Positions 35,934 to 44,954 of a stretch of 64,000 nucleotides of DNA are shown piece after piece (the first letter of the stretch is position 1; each line of letters begins with the position of its first letter). Both the position numbers and the translations under genes were made by a program. The notes under the pieces were generated by a model. That model saw only the letters and a program-made list of their open reading frames with translations, was not told the origin of the DNA and did no database searches. The DNA comes from Marinilabilia salmonicolor JCM 21150 (GTDB lineage Bacteria > Bacteroidota > Bacteroidia > Bacteroidales > Marinilabiliaceae): positions 248,001 through 312,000 of the forward strand of contig NZ_AJKI01000011.1 of NCBI RefSeq assembly GCF_000259075.1. The letters are read 5' to 3'.

Positions 35934-35963
35934 TGTCGCTGCATTCAACTGAATGCAGCGACA
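35934..35963. repeat. Perfect 13-bp hairpin between argC and argD
   Basis: TGTCGCTGCATTC-AACT-GAATGCAGCGACA. Very stable, tetraloop, inside the operon spacer; no T-run of length on the leftward side (TTTCC only). It could reduce read-through, protect the upstream RNA end or mark a processing site. Confidence 0.7.
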
Positions 35964-36037
35964 AACGAATCTTCGGGTGTGGGATTGAAAAAAATGAACA
36001 CCTAAATTTAAACCGTAAAAAACAACCCTTAACTATT

Positions 36038-37003
36038 TCAAAAAGCCACTGGCTTAAGTCGTAGTCCCTCCGATTCGTCCAAACCAAACATTAAATTCAT
36101 ATTTTGAACAGCCTGACCGGAAGCCCCCTTGGTCAGATTGTCTATAACACTCGTGATGTGCAGCTTACTGCCATATTTCTTCACATGCAACAAACACTTA
36201 TTCGTATTGACCACCTGTTTGATATCCACAGGTTTAGCCGAAATGGTCACAAAAGGATGATCTTTGTAAAAATCTTCATATATCTCAACCGCCCGATCCT
36301 CTTCCAAATCACATTCGAGGTAAACTGATGCCAGGATTCCACGGGAAAAATTCCCTCTTACAGGAACGAAATTAAAGGGCTTTTCAAAACCGGGCATCAT
36401 TTCGCGCATGGTTTCGTTCATTTCGTTCAGATGCTGATGACCAAAAGCTTTATAGACCGAAACATTTCCGTTTCGCCAGCTAAAATGGGTCGTTCCTGAA
36501 GGTGCCTGTCCTGCGCCTGTGGATCCGGTAATTGCATGCACATGTATTTCGTCCAGCAAATGAGCTCCTGCAAGTGGTAACAGAGCCATCTGTATAGAAG
36601 TGGCAAAACAGCCGGGGTTGGCCAGAAACTGACAGGACTTGATCTTTTCCCGGTTCACTTCAGGCAAACCATATACAAAATCATTCTCTGCACGATTCAG
36701 TCGGAAATCATTACTCAGGTCTATAACTTTAAGATGAGGAGGCAAATGATGCTCCTGCATAAAAGTCACCGATTTTCCGTGTCCCATGCAAAGAAAAACC
36801 ACCTCCACTGTCTCAAAATCCATCTTATCAGAAAAAATAAGATCGGTATCTCCCAACAGGTCGGAGTGCACATCACTCAGAGGTTTACCCGAATTGCTTG
36901 TACTATGAATCCACTCAATCTCAGCACCAGGATGTCCAAGTAAAATGCGCACCAGTTCTCCTGCTGTATATCCGGCTCCTCCAACTATTCCAACTTTTAT
37001 CAT
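36038..37003 (-). CDS. argC: N-acyl-gamma-glutamyl-phosphate reductase
   Basis: 321 residues. NADP-binding VGIVGGAGYTAGELVRIL at the start, DLSNDFRL near 95-102, and the catalytic Cys132 in LANPGCFATSIQMALLPL. Reduces N-acylglutamyl phosphate to the semialdehyde, using acetyl or, in this organism more likely, succinyl derivatives. Lies 41 bp after argG. Confidence 0.96.
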   Translation of the reverse strand: MIKVGIVGGAGYTAGELVRILLGHPGAEIEWIHSTSNSGKPLSDVHSDLLGDTDLIFSDKMDFETVEVVFLCMGHGKSVTFMQEHHLPPHLKVIDLSNDFRLNRAENDFVYGLPEVNREKIKSCQFLANPGCFATSIQMALLPLAGAHLLDEIHVHAITGSTGAGQAPSGTTHFSWRNGNVSVYKAFGHQHLNEMNETMREMMPGFEKPFNFVPVRGNFSRGILASVYLECDLEEDRAVEIYEDFYKDHPFVTISAKPVDIKQVVNTNKCLLHVKKYGSKLHITSVIDNLTKGASGQAVQNMNLMFGLDESEGLRLKPVAF

Positions 37004-37044
37004 GTTCTATAATTTCTCAATAAATCAATCTCCTAAGTTTCAGA

Positions 37045-38253
37045 TTACACTCCGGTTTCCACATCGAAGCCATTCACCTTATTGAATATCTTCAGATAAT
37101 TACCCATAAGTTTGGTAAACCCTTTCACATCATCGGCATTCCACTCCTTGTTCATTTCACCATAATCTCCAAATCCGCTGTTCATCAGATCATGTTTGGA
37201 GCGGATTCCCACAAGTTCGAAGCGATAAGGGTGCAACTTAAGAATGACTTCTCCGGATACATTGGCCTGAGAATGCTCCAGGAAAGCCTCAATATCTCTC
37301 ATCACAGGTTCAAGATATTGTGCCTCATGCAATAACATTCCGTACCAGTTGCCCAGTTGTTCTTTCCAGTAAAGCTGCCACTTGGTCAGCGTATGTTTCT
37401 CAAGCAGGTGATGCGCCTTAATAATCATCAGCGGACCTGCTGCCTCGAATCCTACCCGGCCTTTGATTCCGATTATGGTATCTCCCACATGGGTGTCACG
37501 ACCAATAGCAAAGGCATTTCCCAGGGCTTCCACCTTTCGGACAGCCTCCACCGGATTGGCACATTTCTCACCATTTACACCATTCAGCTCACCTTTTTCA
37601 AAAGTCAAAACCATCTCCTCAGGTTTCTCTTTTTGTAACTGACTCGGATAGGCTTCTTCAGGAAGGCTCTGATCGGTTGTCAGCGTTTCTTTACCACCGA
37701 CACTGGTTCCCCAAAGACCTTTATTGATAGAGTAGGTCATCTTGGTCCAATCCTTTTTAACCCCGCGTTTTTTGAGATATTCAATTTCGTCTTCCCTTGA
37801 AAGAGTCAAATCCCGGGTGGGGGTGAGAATCTCTATTTCCGGAGCAAGAATCTGAAAAGTCAGGTCGAAACGAATCTGATCATTTCCGGCTCCCGTACTA
37901 CCATGAGCAATGTATTTTGCTCCAATTTTCCGGGCATAATCGACGATAGCCATTGCCTGAAAAATACGCTCGGACGAGACCGAAAGCGGATAAGTATTGT
38001 TTTTCAACACATTACCATATATCATATACCTGATACAGTTGCGATAATACAAATCGGTAACATCCAGGTTTACATGATCTTTTACGCCCAGTTCACGGGC
38101 ACCAGCCTCAATTCCGCGGAGTTCTTCATCCGAAAATCCGCCGGTATTTCCTATTGCCGAATAAACTTCCAGTCCCTTCTCTTCTTTCAGGTATTTCACA
38201 CAAAAAGAGGTGTCCAGGCCACCACTAAACGCAAGTACTACTTTTTCACTCAT
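37045..38253 (-). CDS. argG: Argininosuccinate synthase
   Basis: 402 residues. ATP-PPase motif VVLAFSGGLDTSFCVKYL at the N-terminus, IAHGSTGAGNDQIRFD near residue 115-130, and INKGLWGTSVGG. It joins citrulline and aspartate with ATP. Gene lies 19 bp after the GNAT gene and 41 bp before argC. Confidence 0.97.
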   Translation of the reverse strand: MSEKVVLAFSGGLDTSFCVKYLKEEKGLEVYSAIGNTGGFSDEELRGIEAGARELGVKDHVNLDVTDLYYRNCIRYMIYGNVLKNNTYPLSVSSERIFQAMAIVDYARKIGAKYIAHGSTGAGNDQIRFDLTFQILAPEIEILTPTRDLTLSREDEIEYLKKRGVKKDWTKMTYSINKGLWGTSVGGKETLTTDQSLPEEAYPSQLQKEKPEEMVLTFEKGELNGVNGEKCANPVEAVRKVEALGNAFAIGRDTHVGDTIIGIKGRVGFEAAGPLMIIKAHHLLEKHTLTKWQLYWKEQLGNWYGMLLHEAQYLEPVMRDIEAFLEHSQANVSGEVILKLHPYRFELVGIRSKHDLMNSGFGDYGEMNKEWNADDVKGFTKLMGNYLKIFNKVNGFDVETGV

Positions 38254-38272
38254 TTTTTTCGATTATATTATT

Positions 38273-38977
38273 TCAGGCAAACAATGCTGAAAAGAAGCTT
38301 TTCAACACATTATTCTTCCCGTCTTTATTATTCTTTTTCCGGTTTCCTCCAAGAAAAACAAATTTCTTAAACCTCAACCACCTCTCGTAAACCCCGAGTT
38401 TTCGTTGCGGAATAGGGTCCGCCTTTGCATCGCGGGCGGGGTCAAACAACATACCTGTGCACAGACAATGCTTGCGATTGGTACGAAGAAGGATATCATA
38501 ATTTACACAACTCTGACATCCTTTCCAGAACTCGTTATCATCCGTAAGTTCAGAAAACGTGACCGGCTTATATCCCAGCTCGGAATTTATCTTCATCACG
38601 GCAAGCCCTGTTGTCAAACCAAAAATCTTGGCGGTAGGATACCGCTTTCTGGAAAGTTCAAATGCTTTTCTTTTAATATTTTTGGCCAGTCCCTGCCCTC
38701 TGAATTTATCAACAACAATCAGTCCTGAGTTGGCTACAAATTTATCGTGCCCCCATGATTCAATATAACAGAAACCGGCAAACTCCTCCCCGCCAAGGGC
38801 AATAATCGCCTTTCCCTCAACAATTTTATTCTTAATATAGTCAGGATTCCTCTTGGCAATACCCGTACCTCTGATCTTTGCAGCGTCAGCAATTGTCTGA
38901 AGAATCGTATCCACATAAGCCAGATGCTCTTCTGAGGCAATCTGTATCGTGATATTATTTCCCTGTTGTGCCATCAA
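38273..38977 (-). CDS. GNAT acyltransferase in arg operon, probable N-succinylglutamate synthase
   Basis: 234 residues. GNAT fold about 10-145 with acyl-CoA-binding motif A VVDKFRGQGLAKNI (88-101). The C-terminal part is unusual: Cys154-x2-Cys157 and Cys171-x-Cys173 in GCQSCVNY and HCLCTGMLF, which may bind a metal. No argA, argJ or argO is seen in the cluster, and the gene lies between argR and argG with 18-19 bp spacers, so it is the best candidate for the first step, acylation of glutamate. Since ArgF' is of the succinylornithine type, succinyl-CoA is the likely donor. A similar gene is, as I recall, required for arginine synthesis in Bacteroides thetaiotaomicron. The basic tail (about 200-234) is of unknown use. 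Confidence 0.75.
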   Translation of the reverse strand: MMAQQGNNITIQIASEEHLAYVDTILQTIADAAKIRGTGIAKRNPDYIKNKIVEGKAIIALGGEEFAGFCYIESWGHDKFVANSGLIVVDKFRGQGLAKNIKRKAFELSRKRYPTAKIFGLTTGLAVMKINSELGYKPVTFSELTDDNEFWKGCQSCVNYDILLRTNRKHCLCTGMLFDPARDAKADPIPQRKLGVYERWLRFKKFVFLGGNRKKNNKDGKNNVLKSFFSALFA

Positions 38978-38995
38978 TATAACTTCAAACCTGTT

Positions 38996-39475
38996 CTAAA
39001 CCAGTTTCTTTTTTAACCCGGGCATAAACAGCGACAACGCGTTTATTACATCGGGACGAGAAACCCCCTCCTTACTAATCAACAAAATGGTATCATCTCC
39101 GGCAATCGTTCCAAGCACCTCATAAGGTCCGTGACTATCAATAACCGACGCAATGCTGTTGGCAAACCCGGGCCGGGTTTTAATAACCGCCATGTTTCCA
39201 GAAAACTCTATGGACTCAAGTCCGCTCACGGGGAACACATCCCCACCATCGCCATCCTCCCTGTCATCATTATCCTCGGGCAAAACATAGGCATAACCGC
39301 CTTCAATATCGGGACGCTTGGCTACCTTCAATGCTTTCAGATCACGAGAAAGCGTTGCTTGTGTGGTGGAGTATCCCTCCTGCTCAAGCAAATTCAACAG
39401 TTCTTCCTGACTCCCTACTTTATGGTCAGAAATCAATTGTCGAATTACATTTAATCTTTGTGTTTTTATTTTCAT
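38996..39475 (-). CDS. argR: Arginine repressor
   Basis: 159 residues from the ATG at 39475 (MKIKTQRLNVIRQLISDHKV), chosen over an in-frame ATG at 39529 because the family begins here. N-terminal winged helix about 1-70 (QEELLNLLEQEGYSTTQATL, SRDLKALKVAK), an acidic linker (EDNDDREDGDGGD) and a C-terminal hexamerisation and arginine-binding domain (RPGFANSIASVIDS, EVLGTIAGDDTILLI). Represses arginine genes when arginine is bound. First gene of the leftward operon, with an ARG-box-like site over its own start of transcription. Confidence 0.95.
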   Translation of the reverse strand: MKIKTQRLNVIRQLISDHKVGSQEELLNLLEQEGYSTTQATLSRDLKALKVAKRPDIEGGYAYVLPEDNDDREDGDGGDVFPVSGLESIEFSGNMAVIKTRPGFANSIASVIDSHGPYEVLGTIAGDDTILLISKEGVSRPDVINALSLFMPGLKKKLV

Positions 39476-39550
39476 ATCAGAAAAAAGAAAGTTGCCCCTT
39501 TTGCTATACAATCCGGCAAAAAGAAACAAGCAGTCCGCTTTAAAATTTCA

Positions 39551-39564
39551 AGAATAATTATTCA
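39551..39564. promoter_or_regulatory. ARG-box-like operator at the argR promoter
   Basis: AGAAT-AATT-ATTCA: one mismatch to the core TGAAT-WWWW-ATTCA of ArgR sites. It lies just downstream of the predicted start of transcription of the argR operon (near 39568), the place expected for an autorepression site. Confidence 0.55.
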
Positions 39565-39574
39565 ATTCAAGATG

Positions 39575-39603
39575 CAAATTTATTCATTTTAAACAAACAT
39601 CAA
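39575..39603 (-). promoter_or_regulatory. Promoter of the argR operon
   Basis: On the - strand TTG (39603-39601), 18 bases, TAAATTTG (39582-39575), close to the consensus TTG-N19-TAnnTTTG. Leader of about 90 bases to the argR ATG. Confidence 0.6.
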
Positions 39604-39756
39604 AAATTTATGCGTATTTTTTTTCATTTTTATTCCAGACTCAAATCACACTGAAAACCACACCCATAAATGCTAGCAGCAGATACCAGCTCAACAACAA
39701 CAAACCTGATCCAATACATATATTCATAAAATATACAAAATTCCTTTCACAATGCA

Positions 39757-39786
39757 TTGAGGTTAATAGAGAATAATGTACCTTTG
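39757..39786 (+). promoter_or_regulatory. Promoter of carB
   Basis: TTG (39757-39759), exactly 19 bases, TACCTTTG (39779-39786): full match to the Bacteroidota consensus. The carB ATG is 45 bp downstream. Confidence 0.8.
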
Positions 39787-39831
39787 CATCCCGGATAACA
39801 GGTTTACCTACAAGCAAAAAACAATCAACCA

Positions 39832-42800
39832 ATGAAGAAGGACATCAAAAAAGCACTCATTCTGGGTTCGGGAGCCCTAAAGATAGGGGAAGCAGGAGAA
39901 TTTGACTATTCCGGCTCGCAGGCACTGAAAGCCCTACAGGAAGAAGGGATCGAAACAGTACTCATCAACCCAAATATTGCCACGGTTCAGACATCTGAGA
40001 AGGTGGCTGATAAAATTTATTTTCTGCCGGTCACCCCGTATTTTGTGGAACAGGTAATAAAAAAGGAACAACCTGAAGGTATTTTGCTGGCATTCGGTGG
40101 GCAGACAGCTCTGAACTGCGGAATTCAGCTTTTCGAACAGGGCATCCTGGAAAAGTACAATCTGGAAGTTCTCGGAACCCCCATTCAATCAATCATCAAT
40201 ACGGAAGACAGGGAGATTTTTGCCGGCAAACTGGGTGAAATTGATGTCAAAACCCCCAAAAGCGTCGCGGTAACATCGGTGCAGGATGCAGTAAAGGCGG
40301 CGGATAAGATGGGATACCCCATTATTATAAGGGCAGCTTATACGCTGGGAGGAATGGGAAGCGGCTTCTGCTCTAACGAAAAAGAACTCATTCAGCGTGC
40401 TGACAATGCGTTTTCCTACTCCAAACAGATTTTGGTGGAAGAGTCGCTCAAAGGATGGAAAGAAGTGGAATACGAAGTGGTGCGTGACAGCTACGACAAC
40501 TGCATCACTGTTTGTAACATGGAAAACTTTGATCCACTGGGAATCCACACCGGAGAAAGTATTGTGGTGGCTCCGTCACAGACTCTGAGCAATTCTGAAT
40601 ATCATAAATTGCGCGAACTGGCCATTAAAATTATCCGGCACATCGGAGTTGTTGGCGAGTGTAACGTTCAGTATGCATTGGATCCCTACTCAGAAGATTA
40701 CAGAGTGATTGAGGTAAATGCCCGTTTATCGCGATCCAGTGCCCTGGCCTCCAAAGCCACCGGTTATCCGCTGGCATTTGTTGCCGCCAAACTGGGATTG
40801 GGATACGGCCTTTTTGAGCTTAAAAACTCCGTAACCAAGACCACGCCTGCTTTTTTTGAGCCCGCATTGGACTACATCGTCTGTAAAATCCCGAGATGGG
40901 ATCTGAACAAATTTTCAGGCGTTTCCAAACAAATAGGCTCCAGCATGAAAAGTGTAGGAGAAATAATGGCCATCGGCCGCACATTCGAAGAGGCAATCCA
41001 AAAAGGCCTCCGTATGGTTGGCCAGGGAATGCACGGATTTGTTGCCAATCAGCTCCTAAAGGATATTGTGCTGGAAACAGAACTTGCGGAACCAACAGAC
41101 CAACGGATTTTTGCCATTTCAGAATCTCTGCAAAACGGATCTACCGTTGACGAGATCCATAACCTCACTAAGATTGACAAATGGTTTCTGGAGAAACTAA
41201 AAAACATCAGTGACCTGAAAATTCAGCTGGCCAAATACAATTCCCTGGAGTCTCTTCCGGATGAATTACTACTGAAAGCCAAACAAATGGGCTATTCCGA
41301 CTTCCAGATTGCCAGAATCGTCATCAATCCGGAAGATACTGCCATGGAAGAAAGCCTTTTAAAGGTAAGAGCATACCGCAAAGAGCGCAACATACTTCCG
41401 GTAGTTAAGCAGATAGATACCATGGCAGGTGAATTTCCCGCCCAAATCAACTATCTGTATCTGTCCTACAACGGGGAATACCATGACATTGAATTTGAAA
41501 AAGACGGAAGGTCGGTTGTTGTGCTTGGATCAGGTGCATATCGCATTGGTTCAAGTGTGGAATTTGACTGGTGCAGCGTGAATGCCATTGATACCATCAA
41601 CAAACAGAAGTATCGTTCGGTAATGATCAACTACAATCCCGAAACGGTAAGTACGGATTACGACGTTTGCGACCGTCTGTTCTTTGATGAGCTCACACTG
41701 GAGAGAGTGCTCGACATCACTGATCTTGAGTCTCCCAAAGGAGTCATTGTTTCGGTTGGCGGCCAGATTCCCAACAACCTGGCCATGCGTTTGCATGAGA
41801 ACAAAGTTCCTATCCTGGGGACCTCTCCGGAAGATATCGACAGAGCAGAGAACCGCCAGAAGTTCTCCTCCCTTTTGGATACCTTAAAAATAGATCAGCC
41901 CCGCTGGAGCGAGCTGACCTCTACTGAGGATATCTACAAGTTCATTGAAGAGGTGGGTTACCCGGTTTTGGTCCGCCCTTCCTATGTTCTTTCCGGAGCC
42001 GCAATGAATGTGGTATCAAACGAAGAAGAACTGGACCACTTTCTGGAACTGGCCGTAAATGTATCTAAACAATACCCGGTAGTGGTTTCCGAATTCATCG
42101 AACAAGCCAAAGAAATTGAAATTGATGCAGTGGCTAAGAATGGCGAAATGATTGCCTATGCCATTTCTGAGCATATTGAATTTGCGGGGGTTCACTCAGG
42201 GGATGCTACCATAGTATTTCCTCCCCAAAAGCTCTACATCGAGACCATCAGGAGAGTCAAGCGAATTGCACGCCAAATTGCCAAAGCGCTGAATATCTCA
42301 GGCCCGTTCAACATGCAATTACTGGCCAAAGACAACGACATCAAGGTAATTGAGTGTAACCTGCGCGCCTCACGAAGTTTTCCGTTTGTGTCAAAGGTAT
42401 TGAAAGTAAATCTTATCGATATTGCCACCCGGGTAATGCTTGACCTACCAGTGGAAAGACCAGGCAAGAGTATTTTTGAGCTGGATTACGTAGGGATCAA
42501 AGCCCCCCAGTTTTCTTTCTCAAGGTTGCTTAATGCTGACCCCGTACTTGGCGTGGACATGGCCTCAACCGGAGAGGTAGGATGTATTGGAGACAATTAT
42601 TACGATGCAGTATTACAATCTATGCTGGCAGTTGGATACAGACTCCCGGAAAAGAATATTCTGATTTCTTCCGGTCCTCTCAGAAGCAAGGTTGAAATGC
42701 TTCAGAGTGCAAAAATGCTTGTGGAAAAAGGCTACAACCTCTTTGCAACCGCAGGAACGCATAAGTTTTTTGAGGAGAACGGCATCAAAAGCACGATGCT

Positions 42801-43056
42801 GCACTGGCCCGACGAACCGGAGAAGCAGCCCAATACACTGGATTACATCAGAGAGAAGAAGATAGATCTGGTCGTAAACATTCCCAAGAACCTAAGTAAG
42901 GGAGAGTTGCGCAATGGATATAAAATCCGCAGAAATGCGATAGACTTTAACATCCCACTCATTACAAATGCCCGACTGGCAAGTGCTTTCATTTATGCTT
43001 TTTGTAAGATGGACATCAGCGATATTTCCATCAAAAGCTGGAATGAATATCGTTAA
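39832..43056 (+). CDS. carB: Carbamoyl-phosphate synthase, large subunit
   Basis: 1074 residues, full length. Two homologous ATP-grasp halves (first about 1-400 with LILGSGALKIGEAGEFDYSG and IIIRAAYTLGGMGSGF; second about 555-935 with VVLGSGAYRIGSSVEFDW and VLVRPSYVLSGAAMNVV), an oligomerisation part between, and a C-terminal MGS-like allosteric domain (about 940-1074, SAKMLVEKGYNLFATAGTHK). It makes carbamoyl phosphate from bicarbonate, ammonia from CarA and two ATP. Divergent from argR and far from carA; closed by a strong terminator. Confidence 0.98.
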   Translation: MKKDIKKALILGSGALKIGEAGEFDYSGSQALKALQEEGIETVLINPNIATVQTSEKVADKIYFLPVTPYFVEQVIKKEQPEGILLAFGGQTALNCGIQLFEQGILEKYNLEVLGTPIQSIINTEDREIFAGKLGEIDVKTPKSVAVTSVQDAVKAADKMGYPIIIRAAYTLGGMGSGFCSNEKELIQRADNAFSYSKQILVEESLKGWKEVEYEVVRDSYDNCITVCNMENFDPLGIHTGESIVVAPSQTLSNSEYHKLRELAIKIIRHIGVVGECNVQYALDPYSEDYRVIEVNARLSRSSALASKATGYPLAFVAAKLGLGYGLFELKNSVTKTTPAFFEPALDYIVCKIPRWDLNKFSGVSKQIGSSMKSVGEIMAIGRTFEEAIQKGLRMVGQGMHGFVANQLLKDIVLETELAEPTDQRIFAISESLQNGSTVDEIHNLTKIDKWFLEKLKNISDLKIQLAKYNSLESLPDELLLKAKQMGYSDFQIARIVINPEDTAMEESLLKVRAYRKERNILPVVKQIDTMAGEFPAQINYLYLSYNGEYHDIEFEKDGRSVVVLGSGAYRIGSSVEFDWCSVNAIDTINKQKYRSVMINYNPETVSTDYDVCDRLFFDELTLERVLDITDLESPKGVIVSVGGQIPNNLAMRLHENKVPILGTSPEDIDRAENRQKFSSLLDTLKIDQPRWSELTSTEDIYKFIEEVGYPVLVRPSYVLSGAAMNVVSNEEELDHFLELAVNVSKQYPVVVSEFIEQAKEIEIDAVAKNGEMIAYAISEHIEFAGVHSGDATIVFPPQKLYIETIRRVKRIARQIAKALNISGPFNMQLLAKDNDIKVIECNLRASRSFPFVSKVLKVNLIDIATRVMLDLPVERPGKSIFELDYVGIKAPQFSFSRLLNADPVLGVDMASTGEVGCIGDNYYDAVLQSMLAVGYRLPEKNILISSGPLRSKVEMLQSAKMLVEKGYNLFATAGTHKFFEENGIKSTMLHWPDEPEKQPNTLDYIREKKIDLVVNIPKNLSKGELRNGYKIRRNAIDFNIPLITNARLASAFIYAFCKMDISDISIKSWNEYR

Positions 43057-43078
43057 TCCATACTAATAGATATAAAAA

Positions 43079-43111
43079 AACGGGATCCGACAAAATCGGA
43101 TCCCGTTTTTT
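43079..43111. terminator. Bidirectional terminator, carB / proX
   Basis: AACGGGATCCGA (43079-43090) pairs perfectly with TCGGATCCCGTT (43096-43107) across a 5-base loop, followed by T-runs on both strands. Ends carB and the leftward betaine operon. Confidence 0.92.
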
Positions 43112-43127
43112 ATATCATTCATTCAGG

Positions 43128-43991
43128 TTATTCAGCGGCAGGAAACCAACCGTCAACCATTTCCTTATTGTTCTGATAGAACTGCTTAGCTCCGTCCAGA
43201 GGATCGGTAGCATTCTCTACAGCATCAACCAATTCATAAAGTTTGGATTCCTCGAGCTTAAAGTTTCCAAAGAAAGTCGCCAATTCCGGAAAATCAGTGG
43301 TAAATCCTTTACGGGCAAGAATTTGCACTTCATCGGTAGGATAAACACCTTTAGGATCATCCAAATATTTAATATCGAAACGAGCCCACTTAAAGTGAGG
43401 TTTCCATCCGGTAATTGCAATCCACTCTTCATTCTGAATAGCACCTTCCAATGCTGCAATCATAGCAGTACCAGAGGATGTTACCTGCTTAAAATCAAGT
43501 CCGTATTCATCAATGGCTTTAAGGGTATTCTTGTGAACACCTGCACCACTTCCGATACCAATAATTTCACCATCAAACTTGTCAACATTGTCATTCATCT
43601 CTTCGATAGAGTTAATGGTCACATATGAAGGAACAACCAATCCGGTGGTGCCATTATCAAAAGCAGTTCCGATGTGATCTATTTTGTCACCGAAACGCTC
43701 CCAATACTCAGCATGGGTATAAGGCAGCCATGCATCCATAAATACATCAGCATCACCTTTTGACAAAGAAGCATAAATAGGACCCGGTTCAATGGGCTTA
43801 ATTTCTACATCATACCCGTTCTGATCCAGAAATGCTTTGGCCAGATGGGTCATAGCAATACCCTCAGACCAGTTGGGATACGGAATAAAGACTTCTTTCT
43901 TCTGATCTTTCTTGCCTGCACAGGAAGCTACAGCTAAAAGAATGGCTGCAACAACTGTCAGATTTAGAATTTTTGCAATTTTGTTTTTCAT
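43128..43991 (-). CDS. proX: Glycine betaine/proline-type ABC transporter, substrate-binding lipoprotein
   Basis: 287 residues from the ATG at 43991. This start gives a lipoprotein signal (MKNKIAKILNLTVVAAILLA then VASCAGKKD, Cys at residue 24); the in-frame start at 44102 would run into proW and hide the signal. Binding-protein body of the OpuAC family: FIPYPNWSEGIAMTHLAKAF, DVFMDAWLPYTHAEYW, with Trp/Tyr residues typical for trimethylammonium cages, and WIAITGWKPHFKWARFD. Binds betaine or a related compound at the inner membrane. Last gene of the operon, before a shared terminator. Confidence 0.92.
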   Translation of the reverse strand: MKNKIAKILNLTVVAAILLAVASCAGKKDQKKEVFIPYPNWSEGIAMTHLAKAFLDQNGYDVEIKPIEPGPIYASLSKGDADVFMDAWLPYTHAEYWERFGDKIDHIGTAFDNGTTGLVVPSYVTINSIEEMNDNVDKFDGEIIGIGSGAGVHKNTLKAIDEYGLDFKQVTSSGTAMIAALEGAIQNEEWIAITGWKPHFKWARFDIKYLDDPKGVYPTDEVQILARKGFTTDFPELATFFGNFKLEESKLYELVDAVENATDPLDGAKQFYQNNKEMVDGWFPAAE

Positions 43992-44079
43992 AATCATAAT
44001 CGATTTTAAGATTTGAATGTCGAAAATTATCAACAATCTAATATCCTGTACAAGGAATTGCACAGAATAGAATACATTT

Positions 44080-44952
44080 TTATTTTTTACCAAGGCCTCC
44101 AAGGGCCTGAGTCACACGGTCAAGAATAATAGCCAGGATAACAATACCGAGACCTGCTTCAAAACCAAGGCCTACTTTTGCCTGAAGGATTCCGGAATAA
44201 ACCCGTTCTCCAAGACCGGCAGCACCTACCATTGATGCAATTACCACCATGGAAAGTGCAAGCATAATTACCTGATTGACACCTGCAAGAATAGTTGGCA
44301 TGGCCAATGGTATCTGAACTTTAAAAAGCAACTGTCTTTTAGTACTACCAAAAGATTGAGCGGCTTCCACAACTTCCTCGGGCACACCTCTGATTCCAAG
44401 GCTGGTAAGACGTACCGCCGGGGGAAGTGAAAACACTACCGTGGCCACAACACCAGGAACGTTACCCACTGAGAAAAACAGAATGGCCGGAATCAGGTAA
44501 ACAAAGGCAGGCATGGTCTGCATAAAGTCTAAAACAGGTCGAATTACCTGATCTGCTTTTGAGTTTCTGGCAGCCCATATTCCCAAAGGAATACCTGTCA
44601 ACAGTGCCAGGAACGCAGAGGCCAGCACAAGAGCCAGCGTTTGCATGGTCTCTTCCCAATAATCCATCCACAGTAACAAAAACAAACCGATAATGGTAAA
44701 AATGGCCAATCCAAAACCTTTCCTAAAGCCTTTCTTTGTCCGTGCAAGCTTCAGTCCACCTGCCTGTACATAATAGGCAATCAGCGCCATCAATATCATA
44801 ATCAGCCAGGATGGCGCAGACAGTAAAGCATTCTGCAATCCATCCACAATTCCTTCGATAACCAGTGCAATACCGTCCAAAACAGGGCCAGCATGCTGAG
44901 TGATGGAATCTATGGCACTCTCGATGTATTTTCCAATATCTAATTTTTCCAT
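44080..44952 (-). CDS. proW: Glycine betaine ABC transporter, permease
   Basis: 290 residues with about six or seven membrane helices (WLIMILMALIAYYVQAGG, FGLAIFTIIGLFLLLW, LALVLASAFLALLTGIPLGI, VIMLALSMVVIASMVGA, LGIVILAIILDRVTQA). The cytoplasmic EAA loop reads EVVEAAQSFGSTKRQLLFKV, which couples to the ATPase. Transports osmoprotectants. It starts 2 bp after the proV stop. Confidence 0.94.
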   Translation of the reverse strand: MEKLDIGKYIESAIDSITQHAGPVLDGIALVIEGIVDGLQNALLSAPSWLIMILMALIAYYVQAGGLKLARTKKGFRKGFGLAIFTIIGLFLLLWMDYWEETMQTLALVLASAFLALLTGIPLGIWAARNSKADQVIRPVLDFMQTMPAFVYLIPAILFFSVGNVPGVVATVVFSLPPAVRLTSLGIRGVPEEVVEAAQSFGSTKRQLLFKVQIPLAMPTILAGVNQVIMLALSMVVIASMVGAAGLGERVYSGILQAKVGLGFEAGLGIVILAIILDRVTQALGGLGKK

Positions 44953-44954
44953 AA

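Larger units (their letters stand above)
39476..39831. other. Divergent control region argR / carB
   Basis: About 355 AT-rich bases with two good, separate promoters: leftward for argR (39575-39603) and rightward for carB (39757-39786), plus an ARG-box-like palindrome (39551-39564). A 63-codon hydrophobic frame on the - strand (39641-39832) overlaps the carB promoter and is not called. Confidence 0.65.

Noticed and set aside
39641-39832. 63-codon hydrophobic frame on the - strand
   Set aside because: It covers the textbook carB promoter and the spacer is AT-rich, so hydrophobic codons arise by chance.
43992-44102. Longer proX start at 44102
   Set aside because: Would overlap the proW end and bury the lipoprotein signal; the start at 43991 gives a clean signal peptide and lipobox Cys.
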